A model generated the notes under the pieces. That model worked only from the letters and a program-made list of their open reading frames with translations, did not search any database and was not told where the DNA came from. Positions 34,852 to 44,218 of a stretch of DNA of 64,000 nt are shown here, one piece after another. This DNA comes from an uncultured Lachnospiraceae bacterium. GTDB lineage: Bacteria > Bacillota > Clostridia > Lachnospirales > Lachnospiraceae. The stretch is taken from positions 171,685 through 235,684 of the forward strand of contig CAJUPJ010000001.1 of the NCBI GenBank assembly GCA_910588655.1, in the 5' to 3' direction. The translations under genes were made by a program, and so were the position numbers. Each line of letters starts with the position of its first letter. Position 1 is the stretch's first letter.

Positions 34852-35862
34852 GTGAGGCAGCAAAGAGTAAGGATAGCAGATATTGCGGAGGAACTTGGGG
34901 TAAGCACTGCTACAGTTTCTAATGTGATACATGGCAAGACAAGTAAGGTTTCTGAAGAAACAGTTAAACGTGTCCAGGAACTTCTGGAAAGGAGAGGGTA
35001 TATTCCTGATATGGCAGGGATTTTACTTGCACAGAATAGTTCAGGAATTGTTGGGATAATTATAAATAACCATGAAAAATATGAGAACCATGTTTTAGAG
35101 GATGGTTTTATTTCAGCATCGTTAAATGCTTTGTCAATAGAACTGGATAAGGCAGGATATTTTATGCTTGTAAAAGTCTTAACAGGCTGGAATGAAATTA
35201 TTAAGATTGCATCTATGTGGAATATGGAAGGGCTTGTGCTTATTGGGTTCTGTGAACAGGAATACCATAAACTGCGCGAAAAAATGCATATCCCGTTTGT
35301 AGTTTATGATGGTTATCTGAAAGAAAAGGGGCGTATATGTAATCTTATAGCTGACAGTTATGGAGGAGGTTTTAAAGCAGGGGAATATTTGAGGCAGATT
35401 GGGCATAAAAGAGTGCTATGTATTGCAGATAATTATATATGTATGGATAAGGAGCGGGTTGATGGCTGTATGGACGGCATGGCAGATGGTGTGGCAGATT
35501 TCATGCAGATACCACAGACAAAGGAGGAAAGAGAGGTCTTTTATAATAAAAATCTGGAAAAAATACTGGCTTATACAGCGGTGTTTGCGGTTTCAGATTT
35601 TTATGCAGCAGAGTTAATATATAAGCTACAGGAAAGGGGAGTGAAGATACCAGATGATATATCAGTTATAGGTTTTGATGACAGTTTCTGGTGTGAAAAG
35701 GTTTTCCCGTCATTAACTACAATAAGACAAGAACCAGCAGAACGTGCAAGACTGGCTGTTGCAATTCTGGAAGAAATGAAACATGGGGACTATGACAGGG
35801 CGTCTGTATTGCTTAAAACCAGCCTTGTAAAACGTTCAAGCACAGCGCCGCCATGCAGGTAA
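34852..35862 (+). CDS. LacI-family transcriptional regulator
   Basis: The 336-residue repressor has an N-terminal helix-turn-helix, RIADIAEELGVSTATVSNVIHG, a hinge helix near 50-58, and a periplasmic-binding-protein-like effector domain ending SLVKRSS. The start is taken as GTG at 34852, behind GGAGTGG; no ATG is well placed. A possible operator, GTTACGCGTTTAACG at about 34756-34770, lies upstream and might allow autoregulation. The neighbouring MATE gene 111 bases downstream, or the maltodextrin operon beyond, are candidate targets. The effector sugar cannot be predicted. Confidence 0.88.
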   Translation: MRQQRVRIADIAEELGVSTATVSNVIHGKTSKVSEETVKRVQELLERRGYIPDMAGILLAQNSSGIVGIIINNHEKYENHVLEDGFISASLNALSIELDKAGYFMLVKVLTGWNEIIKIASMWNMEGLVLIGFCEQEYHKLREKMHIPFVVYDGYLKEKGRICNLIADSYGGGFKAGEYLRQIGHKRVLCIADNYICMDKERVDGCMDGMADGVADFMQIPQTKEEREVFYNKNLEKILAYTAVFAVSDFYAAELIYKLQERGVKIPDDISVIGFDDSFWCEKVFPSLTTIRQEPAERARLAVAILEEMKHGDYDRASVLLKTSLVKRSSTAPPCR

Positions 35863-35880
35863 TCCTGTATGGCTTTTATT
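35850..35880 (+). terminator. Terminator overlapping the end of the LacI gene
   Basis: GCCATGCAGG (35850-35859) pairs with CCTGTATGGC (35864-35873) with one G-T pair, then TTTTATT. The stop codon lies in the loop region. Confidence 0.8.
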
Positions 35881-35973
35881 ATATATGGTTTTATAAATAA
35901 TCCAGTTAATAGTTTTATAAATAACTTAATAAATAATTTTACCAGTGGAGTGCTTTAAAAGGAGGGGTTAAAA

Positions 35974-37311
35974 TTGGATAACCAGAAGACATTCTATAAA
36001 AGTGTAATTACAATTGCACTTCCTGTTACATTGCAGTCTCTTTTACAGTCATCTTTTAGTGTTATTGACCAGATAATGATTGGAAAGCTTGGAAGCAGCA
36101 GTATTGCAGGAATTGGGCTTGCTGCAAAGTTTTCATCAATGTATTCAGTAATATTGTCAGCAGTTGCAGCAGTAACAGGAATTATGGTTTCACAGTATAT
36201 AGGAAAAAAGGATGAAAAGGAGGCTGGCAGAAGTTTTTATGTTAATTTGTTCCTGGCGGTGGCTTTTTCTATTGTATTTAGTGTGGCATGTTTCTGCTTT
36301 CCAGAATACATTATGAGTTTTTATACAAAAGATATTGTTACAAGGCAGGCAGCGGCAGGGTATCTTAGAATAATTGCTTTTTCTTTCATGCCACTTGCTG
36401 CAAGTATGGTCTGTTCTGCAATGCTGAGGTGCCTGGATGCAGCAAAGTATCCTTTGTACGCAACTATTGTTTCAGTAATTCTGAATACATGTCTTAATTA
36501 TGTTTTAATATTTGGCAAGGCAGGAATACCAGAAATGGGAGTAAATGGTGCTGCATTTGCAACTGTTATATCACAGGCTGTTTCATTTCTGCTTATACTG
36601 TTTTTTATGGGAAAAACTGTTAAAAGAAAGATAAAATTAGTTTTTGTATTGCGGTTTAATGGTAACAGGAGGAAACAGTACCTTAAAATACTGCTGCCAA
36701 TTATTGCCTGTGAATTTTTCTGGAGTCTGGGGGAAAATATATATACTGCAATATATGGGAATACCGGAACAGACCCGTGTGCAGCAATGATGCTGACAAT
36801 TCCTTTACAGACTTTATTAATAGGTGTGTTAAGCGGGTTTTCACAGGCAGCAGGGGTAATTATTGGAAAATCACTTGGCAGCAGGGAGTATAACAGGGCA
36901 TATAAGGAGTCAGTGAAAATTATGTTTTATGCCTTATGTGGTTCAATCCTGTTATCTGTAATCCTTCTTCTGTCTGGAAGATATTATGTACAGATATATA
37001 ATACCAGCAAGAAAATAAAGGAAACGGCATTTCATATTCTCGTGGTGTTTGCGCTGGTTTCACCTGTTAAAGTGCAGAATATGGTTCTTGGGGGAGGTAT
37101 TTTAAGGAGCGGCGGCAAGACAAAATATATTATGTGGATTGATTTTATGGGCACATGGCTTTTTGGTGTGCCACTTGGATGCCTGGGGGCATTTGTATTA
37201 AATCTTGGAATTCCTTATGTGTACCTGCTTCTGTCACTTGAAGAGTGTGTGCGGCTGGCAGTTTCACTGGTTTTATTTAAGAAAAAATACTGGATGCAAA
37301 GCCTGGAATAA
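35974..37311 (+). CDS. MATE-family multidrug/solute exporter
   Basis: The 445-residue membrane protein has twelve predicted helices and the MATE pattern. Each half begins with a related segment: VITIALPVTLQSLLQSSFSVID, and ILLPIIACEFFWSLGENIYTAIYG in the second half. MATE proteins export organic cations or metabolites using Na+ or H+ gradients. The start is TTG at 35974, seven bases after AAAGGAGGGG. The gene is preceded by the LacI terminator, so it has its own promoter within 35881-35973. No substrate is indicated. Confidence 0.88.
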   Translation: MDNQKTFYKSVITIALPVTLQSLLQSSFSVIDQIMIGKLGSSSIAGIGLAAKFSSMYSVILSAVAAVTGIMVSQYIGKKDEKEAGRSFYVNLFLAVAFSIVFSVACFCFPEYIMSFYTKDIVTRQAAAGYLRIIAFSFMPLAASMVCSAMLRCLDAAKYPLYATIVSVILNTCLNYVLIFGKAGIPEMGVNGAAFATVISQAVSFLLILFFMGKTVKRKIKLVFVLRFNGNRRKQYLKILLPIIACEFFWSLGENIYTAIYGNTGTDPCAAMMLTIPLQTLLIGVLSGFSQAAGVIIGKSLGSREYNRAYKESVKIMFYALCGSILLSVILLLSGRYYVQIYNTSKKIKETAFHILVVFALVSPVKVQNMVLGGGILRSGGKTKYIMWIDFMGTWLFGVPLGCLGAFVLNLGIPYVYLLLSLEECVRLAVSLVLFKKKYWMQSLE

Positions 37312-37395
37312 AATTGTAAAATATTAATTTTTTGTGAACATTGCATAAAAAATTAATTAGTTTTAGGTAATATTTCACGAAAAGAAAAAAGGGGA

Positions 37396-37486
37396 TTGCT
37401 TTTTTATTCGTCAGGATATATAATGAGCTCACAATCGGAAACGTTACCGGGTACGTTGCCGACAACGCTACCGATAACGTTTTCAC
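37396..37486 (+). promoter_or_regulatory. Maltodextrin operon promoter with downstream LacI-type operator array
   Basis: TTGCTT (37396-37401), a 17-base spacer and TATAAT (37419-37424) form a promoter. Just beyond the expected start, 37438-37486 is packed with CGTT/AACG half-sites on both strands, including AAACGTTACCGG, CGTTGCCGACAACG and CTACCGATAACGTTTTC. Such a position fits repression by a LacI-family protein blocking early elongation. The repressor could be either LacI gene nearby. GATAACGTTTTCA also partly resembles a catabolite-response element. Confidence 0.65.
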
Positions 37487-37541
37487 ACGGATCCATACAA
37501 AACTTAATTAATTTTTTTTAAAAGTAAGGAGGACAAGAAAA

Positions 37542-38882
37542 ATGATAAGACGTAAATTAATTTCCATGATGCTTGCTACAACAATGATTGCAGGTGTTGT
37601 TACCGGATGTGGCAGTGATAGTGATGGCGGAGATGACACAAAGGGAAGTGTATACTACCTTAGCTTTAAGCCAGAGCAGACAGACCAGTGGAAAGCAATA
37701 GCTGAGAGGTACACTAAGGAAACGGGTATTGAAGTAAAGGTACAGACAGCTGCTTCTGGAACATATGAGCAGACTCTTAAGTCAGAAATAGCTAAGAAGG
37801 ATGCACCTACATTATTCCAGATTAACGGGCCGGTAGGATACCAGAGCTGGAAAGATTACTGCCTGGATTTATCAGGTACTAACCTTTATTCATGGTTAAA
37901 GGATAAGGATATGGCAGTAAAAGATGGTGATGGTGTTTATGGAATTCCATATGTAGTAGAGGGTTATGGCATTATCTACAATGAGGAAATAATGGACAAA
38001 TATTTTGCTTTAGATGGTGCTAAGGCTGCTTCTATGGAAGAAATCAACAACTTTGCAAAGTTAAAGGAAGTTGCTGAAGACATGACAAGCAAAGCATCTG
38101 ATTTAGGGATTGACGGTGTATTTGCTTCTACATCATTTACTCCTGGTGAAGACTGGAGATGGCAGACACACCTTATGAACCTTCCAGGATTTTATGAGTA
38201 CAAGGATGATAATGCAAGTGACAAAAAAGAAATTGACTTTAAGTATAACCAGGAATATAAGAATATCTTAGATTTATATGTAAATAATTCATGTACAAAG
38301 CCTTCTATGTTAGGTTCAAAGACTGTTGAGAATTCAATGTCAGAATTTGCACTTGGCAAGGTTGAAATGGTACAGAATGGTAACTGGGCATGGGGCGACA
38401 TCAGCAAGGTAAGCGGCAATGTTGTTAAGGAAGACAAGATTAAATTCCTTCCAATATACACAGGTGTTTCAGGTGAAGAGAGCCAGGGTATCTGTATTGG
38501 TACAGAGAATTTCTTTAGTGTAAACAGTGAAGCTTCCAAGAAAGACCAGGAAGAGACAATTAAATTTGTTGAATGGTTATTTAACTCTGATGAAGGAAAG
38601 AAAGCTGTAACAAATGAACTTGGATTTATTGCACCATTTAACACATTTGAAGATGCTGATAATCCAACAGACCCATTAGCAAAAGAAGTAATCCGCTATA
38701 TGGATGATGAGTCTTTAAATACTGTTTCATGGAACTTTATGACAAGTATGCCAAGCCAGACATTTAAAGATGACTTTGGTGCATCACTTTTAGAGTATAT
38801 TACAGGAAATAAAGACTGGGATGCAGTAGTAGAAGACTGCAAAGCAGAGTGGAAGTCAGAGAAAGAAGCTATTGCAGAATAA
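37542..38882 (+). CDS. Maltodextrin-type ABC substrate-binding lipoprotein
   Basis: The 446-residue family 1 solute-binding protein has a signal peptide with lipobox VTGC (Cys23). The domain begins VYYLSFKPEQTDQWKAIAER and includes GIPYVVEGYGIIYNEEIM, the region typical of MalE-like proteins, and GIGTENFFSVN-like sequence toward the end (CIGTENFFSVNSEAS). GGAGG lies upstream. Two MalF/MalG-type permeases and a 4-alpha-glucanotransferase follow, so malto-oligosaccharides are the best guess for ligand. No MsmX-type ATPase gene is in the operon; a shared one elsewhere is presumed. Confidence 0.85.
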   Translation: MIRRKLISMMLATTMIAGVVTGCGSDSDGGDDTKGSVYYLSFKPEQTDQWKAIAERYTKETGIEVKVQTAASGTYEQTLKSEIAKKDAPTLFQINGPVGYQSWKDYCLDLSGTNLYSWLKDKDMAVKDGDGVYGIPYVVEGYGIIYNEEIMDKYFALDGAKAASMEEINNFAKLKEVAEDMTSKASDLGIDGVFASTSFTPGEDWRWQTHLMNLPGFYEYKDDNASDKKEIDFKYNQEYKNILDLYVNNSCTKPSMLGSKTVENSMSEFALGKVEMVQNGNWAWGDISKVSGNVVKEDKIKFLPIYTGVSGEESQGICIGTENFFSVNSEASKKDQEETIKFVEWLFNSDEGKKAVTNELGFIAPFNTFEDADNPTDPLAKEVIRYMDDESLNTVSWNFMTSMPSQTFKDDFGASLLEYITGNKDWDAVVEDCKAEWKSEKEAIAE

Positions 38883-38979
38883 TACTAACAATAACTGGTA
38901 ATTAATATACAAGGTTTGTGTCCTGGCGCTGCAGGGTACAAACCTGTACAGTACAGGCAGCGCAGAAATGAGGAGTGTT

Positions 38980-39822
38980 ATGCAAAAGGCGTATAAAAAG
39001 TATTTTGCCGTGTTTGTGCTCCCTACATTATTAGCATTTACAGTATTCTTTATAATTCCGTTTGTTATGGGTATTGTATTATCTTTCTGTAAATTCACAA
39101 CGGTTACAAATGCAAGGTTTGTAGGAGTTTCAAACTATATAAAGGCATTTTCTAATGCAGACTTCTTAAATGCATTAGGGTTTACAACTAAGTTTACAAT
39201 AGTATCAGTTATAACAATAAATGTAATTGCATTTGCGATTGCATATGGTCTCACAAGAGGGCTTAAAGGAACAAATTTCTTCAGGACAACATTTTTTATG
39301 CCAAACCTGATTGGCGGTATCGTATTAGGTTATATCTGGCAGCTTATGATTAATGCAGTCCTTGCAAACTTTGATGTTACAATTACAAGTGATGCAAAGT
39401 ATGGTTTCTGGGGACTTGTTATCCTTATGAACTGGCAGTTAATCGGTTATATGATGATTATTTATATTGCTGCAATCCAGAATATCCCTGGTGAGTTAAT
39501 TGAGGCAGCAAAAATTGACGGGGCTACTAAGACACAGACAATGTTTAAGGTTATTATCCCTATGGCAATGCCTTCTATAACAATCTGCCTGTTCCTGTCA
39601 CTTACAAATGCGTTTAAATTATTTGACCAGAATTTAGCACTTACAGCAGGTGCACCTTCAAGGAAGACAGCGGGACTTGCGCTGGATATTTATACAACAT
39701 TTTATAACAGGAATGGATGGGAAGGTGTAGGCCAGGCTAAAGCAGTTGTATTCTTTATAATTGTTGGTGCAGTTTCAATGTTACAGTTATATATCACCAG
39801 AAAGAGGGAGGTGGAGGAATAA
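38980..39822 (+). CDS. ABC sugar permease, MalF-type
   Basis: The 280-residue membrane protein has six helices and the ATPase-contact EAA loop in GELIEAAKIDGATKTQTMF near 170-190. It forms the transmembrane pore with the following MalG-type subunit. Start: the ATG at 38980 follows GAGGAG; an ATG at 38968 precedes that site and is less likely. It lies 97 bases after the binding-protein gene and its last base overlaps the start of the next gene, implying coupling. Confidence 0.9.
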   Translation: MQKAYKKYFAVFVLPTLLAFTVFFIIPFVMGIVLSFCKFTTVTNARFVGVSNYIKAFSNADFLNALGFTTKFTIVSVITINVIAFAIAYGLTRGLKGTNFFRTTFFMPNLIGGIVLGYIWQLMINAVLANFDVTITSDAKYGFWGLVILMNWQLIGYMMIIYIAAIQNIPGELIEAAKIDGATKTQTMFKVIIPMAMPSITICLFLSLTNAFKLFDQNLALTAGAPSRKTAGLALDIYTTFYNRNGWEGVGQAKAVVFFIIVGAVSMLQLYITRKREVEE

Positions 39823-40697
39823 TGGCAAAAAAAGCTAAGAAAAACAACGATATGGCGGAGCCAGTTGAGGTTTCCAAAACTGCTGCCATTATTATGACTA
39901 TTGTCTTTATAATACTTGCAGTTATATTCCTTTTTCCGATACTGCTGGTTTTAATGAACTCTTTTAAAAACAAACTGTATATAAGTGAACAGCCGTTTTC
40001 ACTGCCAGGTGGTGAAACATTTGCTGGATTGTCTAATTACATAGGCGGCCTTGCAAAGACAGGATTTTTCTCAGCAGCCCTTAACTCTGCAATAATTACA
40101 ATACTTGCAGTTATACTGATTGTTGTGCTTACATCTATGACAGCATGGTGGCTTACAAGGGTAAAGAGCAAATTTTCTTCTGTATTGTATTATTTATTTG
40201 TATTTGCAATGATTGTACCATTCCAGATGGTAATGTTTACATTGTCAAAGGTTACTGATATGTTAAACCTTGGCAACCCTATAGGAATTGTTATTGTATA
40301 TGTAGGGTTTGGTGCAGGCCAGGCAGTATTTATGTTCGCTGGTTTTGTCAAATCAATACCAATTTCATTAGAGGAAGCAGCAATGCTTGACGGATGTACA
40401 CCTATACAGACATTCTTTTTAGTAGTATTTCCAATTCTTAAACCTACAGCTATTACAGTAGCTATACTTAATGCAATGTGGGTATGGAATGACTACCTGC
40501 TGCCTCTGCTTGTATTGAAGAGCGATTACCAGACCATCCCTATTGCGGTACAATACCTTAAAGGTGGTTATGGTTCTGTAGATATGGGCGCAATGATGGG
40601 TATGCTGGTTCTTGCGATTGTACCAATTGTTGTAGTATACCTGCTCTGCCAGAAGCATATTATAAAAGGCGTTGCAGCTGGTGCTGTTAAAGGCTGA
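39822..40697 (+). CDS. ABC sugar permease, MalG-type
   Basis: The 291-residue partner permease has an N-terminal helix at about 22-44, five further helices, and the EAA loop in PISLEEAAMLDGCTPIQTFF near 185-205. Its ATG shares a base with the preceding TAA. It completes the importer whose ATPase is not encoded here. Family assignment is firm; sugar specificity rests on the linked malQ gene. Confidence 0.9.
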   Translation: MAKKAKKNNDMAEPVEVSKTAAIIMTIVFIILAVIFLFPILLVLMNSFKNKLYISEQPFSLPGGETFAGLSNYIGGLAKTGFFSAALNSAIITILAVILIVVLTSMTAWWLTRVKSKFSSVLYYLFVFAMIVPFQMVMFTLSKVTDMLNLGNPIGIVIVYVGFGAGQAVFMFAGFVKSIPISLEEAAMLDGCTPIQTFFLVVFPILKPTAITVAILNAMWVWNDYLLPLLVLKSDYQTIPIAVQYLKGGYGSVDMGAMMGMLVLAIVPIVVVYLLCQKHIIKGVAAGAVKG

Positions 40698-40751
40698 TGT
40701 CAATATAAATGTAATGATGCTACGGATTGCTGCATTGTTGCGCAATTCCCA

Positions 40752-40788
40752 CAATAGCCAGGGCATAAAATATTTGTTCTGGCTATTG
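40752..40788 (+). terminator. Hairpin between malG-type gene and malQ
   Basis: CAATAGCCAG (40752-40761) pairs exactly with CTGGCTATTG (40779-40788) around a 17-base loop, followed by TATAAAAAG. With no T tract it may only reduce read-through or protect the upstream mRNA. Confidence 0.5.
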
Positions 40789-40816
40789 TATAAAAAGAAT
40801 GGCAAGGGGGATTTTT

Positions 40817-42301
40817 ATGAGAGAGTGTGGTATTTTATTACCTGTGTCTGCATTGCCTTCAAAATATGGTATTGGATGTTTTTCACGCGAAGCATATGAT
40901 TTTATAGACCAGTTAAAAAAAGCGGGACAGTCATGCTGGCAGATATTGCCGCTTGGCCCTACTGGCTATGGGGACTCACCATACCAGTCATTTTCTTCCT
41001 ATGCAGGCAATCCTTATTTTATTGATTTGGAAACACTTGTACAGGATAGGTTAATTACAGAAAAGGACTGTAATTTACTGGATTACGGGCAGGCAGAAGA
41101 CCATGTAAATTATGGAAAATTATATACTGCAAGGGCAGTTATATTGAGGAAAGCATTTAACAATTTTAAAGCAGATGCAGATTATAATGCATTTATTAGT
41201 GAAAATGCGTCATGGCTTGATGACTACTGCCTCTATATGGCAATTAAAATGGAGAATGACGGGGAAAGCTGGATAAACTGGCCATTAAAGTACCGTAACA
41301 GGGATAAGGAAACAATGGAAAAGGCAAAAAGGGAGCTTGCCACTGAAATAAAATTTTACCAGTTCCAGCAGTACCAGTTTTATAAACAGTGGAATTCACT
41401 CCATAAATATGCTACGGAAAATAATATAAAAATTATTGGTGATATTCCTATTTATGTTGCACTGGACAGTTCTGACACATGGGCAGACCCTGTATTATAC
41501 CAGTTTGATGAGGATAACCTGCCAACAGCAGTTTCAGGATGCCCGCCAGATGGTTTTTCTAAAACAGGGCAGTTATGGGGAAGCCCGTTGTATAACTGGG
41601 AGTATCATAAGGAAACTGGCTATAAATGGTGGACGGACAGAATTGCATATTGTTTTAAACTGTATGATACAGTCAGGATTGACCATTTCCGTGGCTTTGA
41701 TGAATATTACTCAATTCCTTATGGTGACAAGGATGCAGTAAATGGCACATGGATGCCAGGACCAGGAAAAGAATTATTTGAAACATTAGAAAAGAAACTT
41801 GGAAAGCTTGATATTATTGCTGAAGATTTAGGATTTGTAACAGACTCTGTCAGGGAACTTCTTGATTTCACTGGATTTCCAGGGATGAAAGTATTACAGC
41901 TTGCATTTGATGAAAGGGAGTCTGCTAATTACCTTCCATATACACATACCAGTAACTGTGTTGTCTATACAGGGACACATGATAATAATACAACAAGGGG
42001 CTGGTATAATGATATTGATGAAGGCTGTAAAATGTTTATACGTGATTATATTAATAAGCCAGATATAATTGAGGAAAATATTTCATGGAATATGGCTGCG
42101 CTTGCAATGTCAAGTGTGGCAGACCTCTGTATAATACCAATGCAGGATTATCTTAACCTTGGAAGCAGTGCCAGGATTAATACTCCGTCCGTATTAGGGA
42201 ATAACTGGGAGTGGAGATTGACAAAAAATTCTATTGGTGATAGGATTTTAGGCAGGATAAGAAATCTGGCTGCAACATATGGCAGAGTAAATCTAAAATA
42301 G
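40817..42301 (+). CDS. malQ: 4-alpha-glucanotransferase (amylomaltase)
   Basis: MalQ is a GH77 enzyme that disproportionates malto-oligosaccharides, releasing glucose for use. The 494-residue protein starts with the family's RECGILLPVSALPSKYGIG, then SCWQILPLGPTGYGDSPYQ, and has catalytic residues in DTVRIDHFRGF (nucleophile Asp), IIAEDLGFVT (acid/base Glu) and GTHDNNTTRGW (Asp). Start: the ATG at 40817 is behind AAGGGGG; an ATG at 40799 lies before it. It ends the maltodextrin operon and supports its substrate assignment. Confidence 0.95.
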   Translation: MRECGILLPVSALPSKYGIGCFSREAYDFIDQLKKAGQSCWQILPLGPTGYGDSPYQSFSSYAGNPYFIDLETLVQDRLITEKDCNLLDYGQAEDHVNYGKLYTARAVILRKAFNNFKADADYNAFISENASWLDDYCLYMAIKMENDGESWINWPLKYRNRDKETMEKAKRELATEIKFYQFQQYQFYKQWNSLHKYATENNIKIIGDIPIYVALDSSDTWADPVLYQFDEDNLPTAVSGCPPDGFSKTGQLWGSPLYNWEYHKETGYKWWTDRIAYCFKLYDTVRIDHFRGFDEYYSIPYGDKDAVNGTWMPGPGKELFETLEKKLGKLDIIAEDLGFVTDSVRELLDFTGFPGMKVLQLAFDERESANYLPYTHTSNCVVYTGTHDNNTTRGWYNDIDEGCKMFIRDYINKPDIIEENISWNMAALAMSSVADLCIIPMQDYLNLGSSARINTPSVLGNNWEWRLTKNSIGDRILGRIRNLAATYGRVNLK

Positions 42302-42313
42302 AAAGCCAGAAGG

Positions 42314-42340
42314 CTGTCCAGTTACCTGGGCAGTTTTCTT
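42314..42340 (+). terminator. Terminator after malQ
   Basis: CTGTCCAG (42314-42321) pairs with CTGGGCAG (42326-42333), with one T-G pair, around TTAC, followed by TTTTCTT. Confidence 0.85.
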
Positions 42341-42432
42341 ATTTATGGAGGTTTATAGTTCTGGCAGGATTTTTCTGCTGGAAAAATAGATTGAAAGGGT
42401 GGAAGCTCTTCTGGATTAAACGGGGGATAAAT

Positions 42433-43476
42433 ATGGAAACAATAAAAGACATTGCAAAGGCCTGTGGGGTGGGGGTGAGTACAGTTTCAAGGGCAATTAA
42501 TAACCATCCGGATATTAACCCTGAAACAAAAGAAATGATATTACGGGTGATAAAGGAACATAATTATATTCCAAATAATAGTGCAAGGAATTTAAAACGC
42601 ACAAAGTCAAAATCAGTTGCAGTCCTTATAAAAGGTATTTCAAATCCTTTTTTTAGCAGGATGATAGAAATAATTGAACATGAAACGCAGGAGAAAAAAT
42701 ATACATTTTTATTACAGCGTGTGGAAGAAAATGAGGATGAACTGAATGTAGCGCTTGAACTTGCTAAGGAGAAGAAGCCAAAAGGCATTATTTTCCTTGG
42801 AGGCATGATAACACATTCTGATGAGAAGATAAGGCAGCTTGATGTCCCGTTTGTGCTTAGTACATCAGGATATCTTGCCGGAAAAAGTGATGATGGCAGA
42901 TGGAATGGAAATGCGGGCTGGTCTTTTGTTACGGTTGATGATTATGGTGAGAGCTATAAGATTGTAAATTACCTGTGCAGCATTGGACATAAAAAAATTG
43001 CTATACTTGCGGCTGATATAGAGGATGACAGTATTGGAAAGTTAAGATATGAAGGTTATAAGCAGGCACTCAGGGATAATGGCATAGAGCCTGATGAGAG
43101 GCTTGTATGCCATATGGATGAAAGGGTGGATAATTATTCTATGCAGACAGGTTACAGGCTTATGAAAAAGCTTCTGTCAGAAACACAGGATTTTACTGCT
43201 GTATATGCAATAGCAGACAGCCTTGCAATCGGGGCGTGCAGGGCACTTGTAGAACATAATAAAAGAATTCCGGAAGATTATTCAGTGGCAGGTTTTGACG
43301 GGCTTGAAACAGGTGAGTTTTATAACCCTTCACTTACAACAATACGCCAGCCTGTAGAAAAAATTGCAAAGGAAACGGTTGATTTGCTGTTCCAGATAAT
43401 GCAGAAAGACGGAAGCAACCGCCAGATTGTACTGCCAGGTGAGCTTGTTATAAGGGAGTCAACGAAAGAGGTTTAG
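42433..43476 (+). CDS. LacI-family regulator, probable maltodextrin operon repressor
   Basis: The 347-residue protein has a helix-turn-helix TIKDIAKACGVGVSTVSRAI and hinge helix NSARNLKRTKS. The sugar-binding core (VAVLIKGISNPFFSRMIEII, then ATSLAIGACRAL-like and SVAGFDGLETGEF) ends in a typical TTIRQP motif. Start: the ATG at 42433 behind CGGGGG. It lies directly after the malQ terminator and resembles MalR-type repressors in position, so the CGTT/AACG array at 37.44 kb is its most likely target. This is inference from gene order. Confidence 0.88.
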   Translation: METIKDIAKACGVGVSTVSRAINNHPDINPETKEMILRVIKEHNYIPNNSARNLKRTKSKSVAVLIKGISNPFFSRMIEIIEHETQEKKYTFLLQRVEENEDELNVALELAKEKKPKGIIFLGGMITHSDEKIRQLDVPFVLSTSGYLAGKSDDGRWNGNAGWSFVTVDDYGESYKIVNYLCSIGHKKIAILAADIEDDSIGKLRYEGYKQALRDNGIEPDERLVCHMDERVDNYSMQTGYRLMKKLLSETQDFTAVYAIADSLAIGACRALVEHNKRIPEDYSVAGFDGLETGEFYNPSLTTIRQPVEKIAKETVDLLFQIMQKDGSNRQIVLPGELVIRESTKEV

Positions 43477-43507
43477 CCAGGCAGCAGTAAAGCTGTTTTA
43501 CAGCCAG

Positions 43508-43556
43508 TATGCCAGATATGTATAATGAAAAGAAAGTTTTATACATATCTGGCATA
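43508..43556 (+). terminator. Long perfect hairpin after the second LacI gene
   Basis: An 18-bp perfect stem, 43508-43525 with 43539-43556 (TATGCCAGATATGTATAA and its complement), has a 13-base loop. The tract after it is CTTAAATAAT, weak for a terminator on the plus strand. Confidence 0.6.
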
Positions 43557-43602
43557 ACTTAAATAATATAAGTTTAAGTAACATCATTATGATATAAAGG
43601 CA

Positions 43603-43785
43603 TTAAGTACCAATCTTTTCTATCGCAGTCTGTACCTCTCTTCCTACAGAATAATGAACCGGTGTTGCAGTTTTAGCATTATCAACTTCATCTTTTCGCA
43701 ATTTTTCTTATTGAAAAATTGCGAAAAGATGAAGTTGTAATAACACCTGCTTTATGCGCTGTTTCTGCAAGCCTCGTATTATTTA
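43603..43785 (-). pseudogene. dinD-like (damage-inducible protein D) remnant
   Basis: On the minus strand one frame reads NTRLAETAHKAGVITTSSF and another, after a break, reads EKLRKDEVDNAKTATPVHYS, then VGREVQTAIEKIGT and a stop. Both halves resemble parts of DinD-type proteins, which usually contain an AETAHKAGV-like block and a later HYxVGxxVR block with about 60-80 residues between them. The middle is missing and replaced by an inverted copy of 25 bases. Family assignment is from memory of the motif and is tentative. Confidence 0.5.
43683..43737. repeat. Perfect 25-bp inverted duplication inside the dinD-like remnant
   Basis: Bases 43683-43707 and 43713-43737 are exact reverse complements separated by TTATT. 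The right arm (minus-strand sense, coding EKLRKDEV) looks original; the left arm is its inverted copy. This is a fold-back scar rather than a terminator, since no transcript end is expected here. The stretch 43786-44218 beyond the remnant holds only short, stop-rich pieces and no gene I can support. Confidence 0.8.
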
Positions 43786-44218
43786 TCAAAATTTTAATAT
43801 TCCTCGAAATTTTATATATACTTAAACTACTATAATTTCATGAAATATTATCTAGTATTTGTAATAAATTTTCAAAAGTTATATTGATAGGTGATATATC
43901 TTAATTCAAAACCCTTCTTCTCAAGTCTTTCGTAAATTTAATTTTCATATCAAATTACATCGTTAACAAACATGCACTCAGTATTGCCTCCATAAAAATT
44001 CCCTTTTCCGTTTCCAGTGTTAATTTATGCTGGTTTCCGCTATTTCCCTGAATTTTTTTGTTATCTGTTCACTGGCTATACGTTTGAATACTGCTTTTAT
44101 TTTTCCTTGTGACAGACTTGCTAAAGAGAAGCCAGGATATGCCCCGTAATAAGAATAATAACTATAAAACAATGGTTTTTCCTCATACTGGTTTTCTCAT
44201 TTTTTGTACTGGATGCCT

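Noticed and set aside
43786..44218. A further gene on the minus strand ending REIAETSIN near 44030
   Set aside because: The readable stretch is about 45 codons, has no ribosome site and is followed by stops in all frames. It may be another remnant but cannot be assigned.
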